Of a DNA stretch of 12,438 nucleotides, positions 7,685 through 12,438 are shown one piece after another (position 1 is the stretch's first letter; each line of letters starts with the position of its first letter). The translations under genes and the position numbers were made by a program. Location of the stretch: NCBI GenBank assembly GCA_001557035.1, contig LSKJ01000651.1, positions 1 to 12,438 of the forward strand, read 5' to 3'. The notes under the pieces were generated by a model that saw only the letters and a list, made by a program, of their open reading frames with translations, had not been told where the DNA came from and made no database searches. This DNA is from Rhodospirillaceae bacterium CCH5-H10. GTDB lineage: Bacteria; Pseudomonadota; Alphaproteobacteria; Reyranellales; Reyranellaceae.

Positions 7685-8905
7685 GCCAACCCTGATCAGG
7701 CCCTGCCGGCACCACGCAGGTTCCGCTCGCTCGTGGCCAGTGGCGACGATGATTTTCGGGCGGAGTTGGTCGAAAGGGCCATCACGCTCAATTTCTCCGT
7801 GCGCGCCATTCGCTCGGTGGGGGACTTGCCCGACTTCCTGCAGGGGCGCCATTTCGACTGGCTGTTCCTCGACGTCGAACTCGGACGCACGCAGTGCCTG
7901 CAGATCATCGAAACGCTCGGTACCGGCTGGCAGCCGCGGACCGTCCTGGTCGGGAGCATCGACGCTGACGCGCTCCATGACATAAGACAGAGCGCAATTC
8001 GTGCCGGCCTGGACGTGGTTGGCGCTCTCTCGAAGCCTCTTTCCTTCGCAGCCCTTTCGGCACGGCTGGCGGCGCTGGAAGCGCGCGAGAAGGACAACAC
8101 GAACGCGGACCTCGCCGCGCGCGATCTCGCCCGCATTCCCAGCGAGGAGCTCGAGGTTCACTATCAGCCCATCGTCTCCATTCGGGAGCGTGTGTTCTCG
8201 CGCGCCGAGGCGCTGGTGCGCTGGCGGCACCCGGAATACGGACTGATCGGACCGGAGGGGTTCATCGGTCTTGCCGAGCGCTCCGGCGCCATCATCCAGC
8301 TCACGTGGGATGTTCTGACCCGGACGATCGAACAGCAGGCCGCCTGGAACAGGGAAGGGCTGCCCCTGTCGATTGCAGTGAACATATCCGCGCTCTTTCT
8401 CCGGTCGGTCGCGGCGGCGGACGAGATTCTCGGCCTGCTGAAGGCCAGGCAGGTCGACCCGAACACCCTCATCCTGGAGATCACGGAAACCGAGCGGGCA
8501 CCCGACCCGGGCGTTGCGCGCGCCCTGCTGGAGCGGTTGCGCGCGGCCGGTGTCAGGATCTCGATGGACGACTACGGCGTCGGTTACTCCGACCTCGGCC
8601 GTCTCCACTACTATCCGTTCAGCGAACTGAAGATGGACCGCGGGCTGGTGGCCCGCCTGCCCGGCGACCACGAGGGCCGGGACATCGTCTCGATGCTGGT
8701 GTCGCTTGCCCGGCGCGAAAAGGTGAGCCTGACGGGCGAAGGGATCGAGACGCGGGAGCAGTGGGAAGCGCTCGACGCGCTCGGCTGCAACTACGGCCAG
8801 GGCTTCCTGATCGCCCGGCCGATGCCCGGCGAACGGGTCACCGGGTGGATTTCCCGCATGGCAAACGCCGGACTGTACCGGCCGTCGGAAGGTGGCGCGT
8901 CCTGA
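7682..8905 (+). CDS. REC-EAL response regulator, predicted c-di-GMP phosphodiesterase
   Basis: This is a soluble two-domain protein of 407 residues starting at TTG. Residues about 14-130 form a receiver domain with the expected phosphorylation residues: an acidic patch D22-D24 after strand 1, phosphoacceptor candidate D64 in WLFLDVEL, S92 in the Thr/Ser position, and K118-P119. Residues about 155-390 form an EAL domain that hydrolyses c-di-GMP to pGpG. The catalytic set is complete: E176 of the EAL triplet, N234 (NIS), E266 (LEITE), D296-D297 in DDYGVGYSDL (the usual DDFGTG loop with T to V), K317 and D319 (KMD), E353 (GEGIE) and Q373 (QGF). No membrane helix, HTH or GGDEF domain is present. 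It follows bcsZ by 77 bases on the same strand, so it may be the last gene of the bcs transcript. Inference: when phosphorylated it may tune the c-di-GMP that activates BcsA. No partner kinase lies in the window. Confidence 0.92.
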   Translation: MANPDQALPAPRRFRSLVASGDDDFRAELVERAITLNFSVRAIRSVGDLPDFLQGRHFDWLFLDVELGRTQCLQIIETLGTGWQPRTVLVGSIDADALHDIRQSAIRAGLDVVGALSKPLSFAALSARLAALEAREKDNTNADLAARDLARIPSEELEVHYQPIVSIRERVFSRAEALVRWRHPEYGLIGPEGFIGLAERSGAIIQLTWDVLTRTIEQQAAWNREGLPLSIAVNISALFLRSVAAADEILGLLKARQVDPNTLILEITETERAPDPGVARALLERLRAAGVRISMDDYGVGYSDLGRLHYYPFSELKMDRGLVARLPGDHEGRDIVSMLVSLARREKVSLTGEGIETREQWEALDALGCNYGQGFLIARPMPGERVTGWISRMANAGLYRPSEGGAS

Positions 8906-8912
8906 CCGGGTG

Positions 8913-10085
8913 CTAAGCGGCGGCGGCCGGCAACTCTTCCGCGCTCTCGACCCGGTTGCGGCCCCGTTCCTTGGCCCGGTAGAGCGCGACGTCGGCCTCG
9001 CGCATCGCGGCCTGCAGGTCACCCTGTAGCTTCGCCACGCCGATGCTGGTCGTGATGCGCAGCGTGCGACCATCGACATCGATCGACAGGGCGGCGATGG
9101 CCGCTCGCAGTCGCTCCGCGACCTGCAGGGCGCCGGGCTGGTCGACATCCCGCAACAGGGCGCAGAATTCCTCGCCGCCATAGCGCGCGATCAGATCGTC
9201 GGGACGAAGCTGCTGGCGCGCGAGACCGGCGAAGGCCACGAGCGCCTGGTCGCCGCCGGCATGGCCGAAGGTCCTGTTCACGTTGGTGAAATGGTCGAGA
9301 TCGATCATCAACACGAAGGCCCGCGACATGCCGTGTGCGCCCTGGCTGGCCAGGCGTTCGGCCTCCTCGAGGAAGAACCGCCGGTTTGGCAGGTGAGTGA
9401 GCTGGTCGGTCGAGGCGAGCTTCTCGTAGTGATGCCTCAGGCGCTCGTTGGCCATCAGCAGGAAGCCCAGCGTCATCGCCACGACGCAGATCGTGTTGAT
9501 GAACAGCGTGATGCCCTGGGTCGGGTCGTAGAACGGCGTCGTCTCGCCCTCGGGCGCATCGCTCAGCAGCGAGAAGACCACGCGCACGATCATGGAGAAG
9601 GCCATCAGCAGCAGGGCGAGCGCCGTCGGCAGGCGGCTGCTCAGGGGCTCCGTGATCCTGGCCCGGAGGACCTCCCAGGCGGCCAGCGTGGACAGGATGG
9701 CGATCACCAGGGAACAGAGCGCGACGCGCATGTGCACGTCGATGCCGGCCAGAAGGACGGCGGAGAAGACGACGACGAACAGCGTCGTGGGAATGACGGC
9801 AAACTTGATCCCGCGCTCGCCGCTGTTGAACCGCCGCACGCTCATCCAGACGGTGGCGTAGCCGGCGACGATCAGCGAATTGGCCATGATGACCATGGAG
9901 AGCGGCGAACTGTTCGTGCGCAGGCTGAGCTCGAGGGACCCCATCGCCCCCAGCAGGAGGCTGGTGGCCCAGCCGCGCAGACCGAGGATGTCGCGGCTAT
10001 GGAGCCACGAGAAAAAGCACAGGCCGGCCATCGCGAAGGCGATCACGAAGTTCAGAAGATAGATCGTGAGGACGTCGATGGACAT
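8913..10085 (-). CDS. Seven-transmembrane diguanylate cyclase (7TM-GGDEF)
   Basis: This 390-residue inner-membrane protein has a hydrophobic N-terminal half with about seven predicted helices (roughly 5-27, 37-57, 63-83, 96-114, 118-138, 152-174, 190-211), then a cytoplasmic GGDEF domain (about 222-380) that makes c-di-GMP from two GTP. The cyclase signature is intact: DQLTHLPNRR (227-236), MIDLDHFTNVN (260-270), GHAGGD (274-279) and GGEEF at 303-307. An inhibitory I-site RPDD (294-297) sits exactly five residues before GGEEF, implying product inhibition. I do not recognise the membrane region as a named MASE domain, so its signal is unknown. The start is ATG 10085, with a weak AGGCGA nine bases upstream. 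The gene lies downstream of, and in the same direction as, the dCache-PAS cyclase (95-base gap), so co-transcription is possible. Its stop is 7 bases from the stop of the convergent REC-EAL gene. Confidence 0.92.
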   Translation of the reverse strand: MSIDVLTIYLLNFVIAFAMAGLCFFSWLHSRDILGLRGWATSLLLGAMGSLELSLRTNSSPLSMVIMANSLIVAGYATVWMSVRRFNSGERGIKFAVIPTTLFVVVFSAVLLAGIDVHMRVALCSLVIAILSTLAAWEVLRARITEPLSSRLPTALALLLMAFSMIVRVVFSLLSDAPEGETTPFYDPTQGITLFINTICVVAMTLGFLLMANERLRHHYEKLASTDQLTHLPNRRFFLEEAERLASQGAHGMSRAFVLMIDLDHFTNVNRTFGHAGGDQALVAFAGLARQQLRPDDLIARYGGEEFCALLRDVDQPGALQVAERLRAAIAALSIDVDGRTLRITTSIGVAKLQGDLQAAMREADVALYRAKERGRNRVESAEELPAAAA

Positions 10086-10092
10086 CGACTGG

Positions 10093-10179
10093 ATTCGCCT
10101 GACTGGTCGCTGCGGTGCCGGCGGAGTTTAGTCCGAACGTGGTCGCGACGGGCCGATTTTCTCGATCGCGGAGGCGAAT
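10093..10179 (-). repeat. Inverted repeat spanning the gap between the two cyclase genes
   Basis: ATTCGCCT (10093-10100) and AGGCGAAT (10172-10179) are exact 8-base reverse complements at the two ends of the 95-base intergenic gap. On the - strand the proximal arm contains the AGGCGA that is the only Shine-Dalgarno-like sequence for the seven-helix cyclase, and the distal arm directly follows the stop codon of the upstream cyclase. Pairing would cover that ribosome site. I see nothing else convincing in the gap except the 8-base palindrome GTCGCGAC at 10142-10149; no T-run follows either gene. Confidence 0.3.
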
Positions 10180-10180
10180 T

Positions 10181-12085
10181 CTAGGCGCTTTCGACCCCTC
10201 GCCAGGCGACCACCTGGCCCGACATCACGAAGCGGTCGCGCCCGGAATGCTTGGCTGCATACAGTGCCCGGTCGGCGGCCGCGACCAGTGAAGGATGGTT
10301 GTTCGCGGCATCTGCGCCTGGCCAGCCCGTGGCGCCGCCGGCGCTCAGGGTCACCCGCTGAGTCGGCAGGTTGAGGGCATGGGGAATGTTCAGGGCGGCC
10401 AGGGATTCCCGCAGGCGCGCCGCCACGCTGGCACAGCCCACCTCATCTGTATTCGGCAACAGCAGAATGAATTCCTCGCCGCCATAGCGTGCCGCGAGAT
10501 CCCCCGGGCGCCGGGCTTCGGCCGACAACACCCTGGCCACGGCCTTGAGGCACGCATCGCCGGCCTGATGGCCGTACTGGTCGTTGAACTTCTTGAAATT
10601 GTCGATGTCCACCATGAGCAGCGACAGCGGAGTTTCGTCTCCCGCGGCGCGGCGCCATTCGGTTTGCAGCAGTTCGTCGAAGTGCCGGCGGTTGGCGAGG
10701 CCCGTCAGCCCGTCCTGGCTGGCGAGGGTCGAGAGTTTCGCCTCCAGATCCTTGTGCTCGGTCATGTCCCGCGAAATCGCGACGACGCCGCTGATCCGGC
10801 CGGTGAGGGCGTCGCGGGTCGCGCGCAGGGCGGACTCGAGCCAGATCTCGCCGCCGCCGCTGTGGCGGGTACGATAGATGAGCTTGGTTTCCTCGAGCTC
10901 CCCCTGCTTGAGTTGGTGGACCGTGTCTCGCACATGCGGCAGGTCCTCCGGGTTCACCCCCGCCAGTGCGGGCGTCCCGGTGAGCTGCTCGGCGCTCCAG
11001 CCGACGATCTTGAGACAGGCGGGCGATACGTAGAGGATGCGCTCGTCGAAACCGATGCGCATCACCATGTCGCTCGACTCCTCGGCCAGCAGGCGGAAGT
11101 CCGCCTCCTTGGCCGCGAGCACCGCGCCGATCCTCTGTCGTTCCAGCAGCTGGCGCACGAGGTAGAATCCCGTGCCGCCGACGAGTGAAATGAGGAGCAG
11201 CACCAGCGCCATGCGGAACAGGGCCTCCTCGCGCCACGGCGCCAACACCTCGTTCTTCGCCTCGGTGGCCACGATGATGATCGGGAACCGGTCGCTCATC
11301 TTGTAGAAGGCGAGCCGCCATGACCCGTCGAACGTCGACTGGAAATAATAGACGCTGGCGGAGGGCCGGCCGTGCATGTCCTTGATGAGGGGAGAATTGG
11401 AAAGGTCGCGGCCGACCGACGTTTCGTTGTCGAGGCTCCGGGCCAGCACGACGCCGTTCTTTGCGAGCATCGTGATGACGCCCGAGGCGCCAAGATCGAA
11501 GCGCTTGTAGAAATCGGCGAAGTAGCTGGCATCGATGGTGGCCAGCACCACGCCCGCGAATGAACCGTCCGGATTGTTGAAGCGCCGCGAGGCCGGAATG
11601 ATCCATTGTCCGCCCGACCGGCTCTTGACGGGATTGCCGATCAGCAGCCCCGGGTCCTTCGAGCCCTTGTGATATTTGAAGTAGTCCCGATCGCTGTTGT
11701 TGAAGGCGTTCAGGTCGACGTTCTCGGATGTCGCCAGCCAGCGGCCCTCGTGGTCGTAGACGAACAGTCCGCGGACACGCCCCATGGCCCCTTTGCGGAA
11801 ATTGATGTCGCTCTGGACTCTTGCGAGGGCAACGGGGCCGGTTCCTTCCGCTTCCAACCGATGGACGAGGCCCATCACCAGGCCGTCCGCCATCTCGAAG
11901 GAATCCTCGGCGTGCTGGACCAGCGACTGGGCAAGATTGGTAACGTCGATCTCGGCGGCCTTCAGCACATCGCGACGCAGTCCCATCTCGCGGATCGAAC
12001 TGAAGAACAGCATCATGAAGCAGACGACCACGACGAGACCGGCCGCAAGGTAGACGGGCTGACGCAGGCGAAGGCCGAGAGTCAT
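10181..12085 (-). CDS. Membrane diguanylate cyclase dCache-PAS-GGDEF
   Basis: This 634-residue membrane receptor has an N-terminal helix (about 11-30), a periplasmic double-Cache sensor (about 35-285, with typical RVRGLFVYDHEGRWLATS and SDRDYFKYHKG near 131-141, and VVLATIDASYFADFY near 179-193), a second membrane helix (about 290-312), a PAS domain with its C-terminal PAC part (about 325-445, RLLAEESSDMVMRIG and GRISGVVAISRDMTE), and a GGDEF domain (about 452-620). GGEEF is at 535-539 and an I-site RPGD at 526-529, five residues before it, so it should be an active, product-inhibited cyclase. dCache domains commonly bind small metabolites such as amino acids or amines; the ligand here is unknown. 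ATG 12085 is the only start before an in-frame stop at 12101-12103, but it has no Shine-Dalgarno; it overlaps the stop of a small upstream ORF as ATGA, so its translation probably depends on coupling. The seven-helix cyclase follows 95 bases downstream. Confidence 0.94.
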   Translation of the reverse strand: MTLGLRLRQPVYLAAGLVVVVCFMMLFFSSIREMGLRRDVLKAAEIDVTNLAQSLVQHAEDSFEMADGLVMGLVHRLEAEGTGPVALARVQSDINFRKGAMGRVRGLFVYDHEGRWLATSENVDLNAFNNSDRDYFKYHKGSKDPGLLIGNPVKSRSGGQWIIPASRRFNNPDGSFAGVVLATIDASYFADFYKRFDLGASGVITMLAKNGVVLARSLDNETSVGRDLSNSPLIKDMHGRPSASVYYFQSTFDGSWRLAFYKMSDRFPIIIVATEAKNEVLAPWREEALFRMALVLLLISLVGGTGFYLVRQLLERQRIGAVLAAKEADFRLLAEESSDMVMRIGFDERILYVSPACLKIVGWSAEQLTGTPALAGVNPEDLPHVRDTVHQLKQGELEETKLIYRTRHSGGGEIWLESALRATRDALTGRISGVVAISRDMTEHKDLEAKLSTLASQDGLTGLANRRHFDELLQTEWRRAAGDETPLSLLMVDIDNFKKFNDQYGHQAGDACLKAVARVLSAEARRPGDLAARYGGEEFILLLPNTDEVGCASVAARLRESLAALNIPHALNLPTQRVTLSAGGATGWPGADAANNHPSLVAAADRALYAAKHSGRDRFVMSGQVVAWRGVESA

Positions 12086-12162
12086 GGCGCGCAGCCATCG
12101 TCATGGATGCGCCGGAAGGCCTTTTCAGATGGCATCGCGCCGGAGAGCGCGGCCAGATCCAT
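12082..12162 (-). CDS. 26-codon ORF translationally linked to the dCache-PAS cyclase
   Basis: An ATG at 12162-12160 opens a 26-residue frame, MDLAALSGAMPSEK followed by AFRRIHDDGCAP, whose TGA overlaps the cyclase ATG by four bases (ATGA, 12085-12082). It is preceded by GGGAG (12173-12169 on the - strand) at 6-base spacing, the best ribosome site in this part of the window, whereas the cyclase has none of its own. The arrangement is what is expected for a leader ORF that delivers ribosomes to the cyclase. I do not recognise the peptide: it has no membrane segment, and its composition (basic RR, acidic DD, single Cys) gives no function. It could be a translated leader with no role as a peptide, or a spurious frame. 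Its sequence would have to be conserved in relatives to count as a real peptide. Confidence 0.5.
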   Translation of the reverse strand: MDLAALSGAMPSEKAFRRIHDDGCAP

Positions 12163-12170
12163 CGAAATCT

Positions 12171-12203
12171 CCCGGATGACGGGCGCCGAACGCCCTGTCC
12201 GGG
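12171..12203 (-). promoter_or_regulatory. Two-part hairpin overlapping the leader-ORF Shine-Dalgarno
   Basis: Read on the - strand, CCCGGA (12203-12198) pairs with TCCGGG (12176-12171), and nested inside it GGGCG (12195-12191) pairs with CGCCC (12185-12181) around a TTCGG loop. The two stems are joined by a small internal loop of 2 and 4 bases, giving 11 G/C-rich pairs in 33 bases. The 3' arm shares its last three G residues with the GGGAG ribosome site of the 26-codon ORF (12173-12169), so folding would hide part of that site. This is seen directly in the sequence; a regulatory role is inferred. I recognise no known riboswitch class. Confidence 0.5.
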
Positions 12204-12204
12204 A

Positions 12205-12217
12205 ATGATAGGCTATC
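12205..12217 (-). promoter_or_regulatory. Possible -10 box with overlapping dyad
   Basis: On the - strand TATCAT (12210-12205) matches the -10 consensus at five of six positions and overlaps an 11-base perfect dyad GATAG-C-CTATC (12217-12207), which could be an operator. No convincing -35 box is seen at 16-18 bases upstream (TTCTTT region). A start about seven bases downstream would remove the outer 5' arm of the leader hairpin from the transcript, so this promoter and the full hairpin may not both be real. Confidence 0.25.
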
Positions 12218-12226
12218 GCCGAGGTT

Positions 12227-12257
12227 AAAAGAACTCGAATAGTCGACGCGAATCGAG
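12227..12257 (-). terminator. Weak candidate terminator after the carbonic anhydrase gene
   Basis: Downstream of the carbonic anhydrase stop, on the - strand, CTCGA (12257-12253) and TCGAG (12238-12234) can pair and are followed at once by TTCTTTT (12233-12227). The stem is only 5 bp with a 14-base loop, so termination would be weak. If it fails, carbonic anhydrase transcripts could run into the cyclase genes. Confidence 0.35.
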
Positions 12258-12260
12258 CCG

Positions 12261-12438
12261 CTAGACCATGATCACCTTGCCGGTGGGCAGGTCGTAGTGG
12301 GCGCCGACGACCTTGAGTTTACCGGCCGCCACCATGTCGCCCAGGATCGGCTTCTCGGTCTGCAGGCGTCGGACGTTGTGCTGGATGTTGGCGACCACCG
12401 CGCGCTGCCGCAGGTCGTCGCCCGGCGTCTTGAGGACC
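12261..12438 (-). CDS. Beta-class carbonic anhydrase, C-terminal end (5' partial)
   Basis: Carbonic anhydrase interconverts carbon dioxide and bicarbonate in the cytoplasm. Only the last 58 codons are in the window, ending at TAG 12263-12261. The fragment reads VLKTPGDDLRQRAVVANIQH, then a helix NVRRLQTEKPILGDMVAAG, then KLKVVGAHYDLPTGKVIMV. The ending G-x-(L/V)-K-V-V-G-A-x-Y-D-L-x-T-G-x-V is highly characteristic of beta carbonic anhydrases, and the VxxNIxxxVxxLxxxxPIL helix before it also fits. The zinc ligands lie outside the window, so activity cannot be judged. The gene points the same way as the two cyclases, with 98 bases to the leader ORF. Confidence 0.88.
   Translation of the reverse strand, partial: VLKTPGDDLRQRAVVANIQHNVRRLQTEKPILGDMVAAGKLKVVGAHYDLPTGKVIMV

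Noticed and set aside
8886..8941. CGGAAG (8886-8891) and CTTCCG (8936-8941) as a bidirectional terminator between the convergent genes.
   Set aside because: The 6-bp arms are 44 bases apart, lie inside both coding regions and have no T-run on either strand.
7535..9181. A 548-codon open frame on the - strand across the end of bcsZ, the REC-EAL gene and part of the 7TM-GGDEF gene.
   Set aside because: It overlaps three well-supported genes; its residues are Arg/Pro-rich and do not match any family. GC-rich third positions explain the lack of stops.
10443..12104. A 553-codon open frame on the - strand overlapping the dCache-PAS cyclase in another phase.
   Set aside because: Low-complexity Arg/Pro/Gly translation in the wrong phase of a clearly coding gene.
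1..12438. Searched by eye for tRNA, rRNA, insertion-sequence ends, CRISPR-like spaced repeats and phage genes.
   Set aside because: No such pattern was seen; the window is almost fully coding, with the longest non-coding gap under 100 bases if the 26-codon ORF is counted.

Overview
The window holds the distal part of a bacterial cellulose synthesis (bcs) operon on the + strand, followed by a cluster of cyclic-di-GMP signalling genes. The high GC content, dense packing and gene content suggest a Gram-negative proteobacterium. I lean towards an alphaproteobacterium, because bcsB-bcsC-bcsD followed by a GH8 endoglucanase is a type I (BcsD-containing) layout. The genus cannot be fixed from this sequence alone. 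I see no mobile element, CRISPR array, tRNA or rRNA.

Region 1 (1-7604, + strand) is bcsB (5' end outside the window), bcsC, bcsD and bcsZ. The gaps between them are 12, 22 and 2 bases, so they almost certainly form one operon. The expected bcsA (c-di-GMP-activated PilZ glycosyltransferase) should lie just upstream. BcsB is the periplasmic membrane-anchored partner of the synthase. BcsD organises glucan chains in the periplasm. BcsC is the TPR scaffold plus outer-membrane export barrel. BcsZ is the periplasmic GH8 cellulase.

Region 2 (7605-8905, + strand) is a soluble REC-EAL response regulator, a predicted c-di-GMP phosphodiesterase. It begins at a TTG codon behind a good Shine-Dalgarno, 77 bases after bcsZ. 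It could ride on the bcs transcript and lower the signal that activates cellulose synthase.

Region 3 (8913-12162, - strand) holds two membrane diguanylate cyclases transcribed towards the bcs operon: a dCache-PAS-GGDEF protein and, downstream of it, a seven-helix GGDEF protein. Both keep GGEEF and an RxxD inhibitory site. The downstream cyclase ends 7 bases from the end of the convergent phosphodiesterase gene. The upstream cyclase is preceded by a 26-codon ORF with a strong Shine-Dalgarno that overlaps its start as ATGA. Just ahead of that ORF lies an 11-bp, two-part hairpin that covers part of the Shine-Dalgarno. This leader is the most unusual item in the window.

Region 4 (12261-12438, - strand) is the C-terminal end of a beta-class carbonic anhydrase, cut by the window edge.

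Overall the locus is a known cellulose machine with c-di-GMP synthesis and breakdown enzymes beside it. I do not see a wholly new protein system. The points worth a second look are the structured leader with its small ORF, the tail-to-tail phosphodiesterase/cyclase pair, the Tat-like signal on BcsZ and the unclassified seven-helix sensor.
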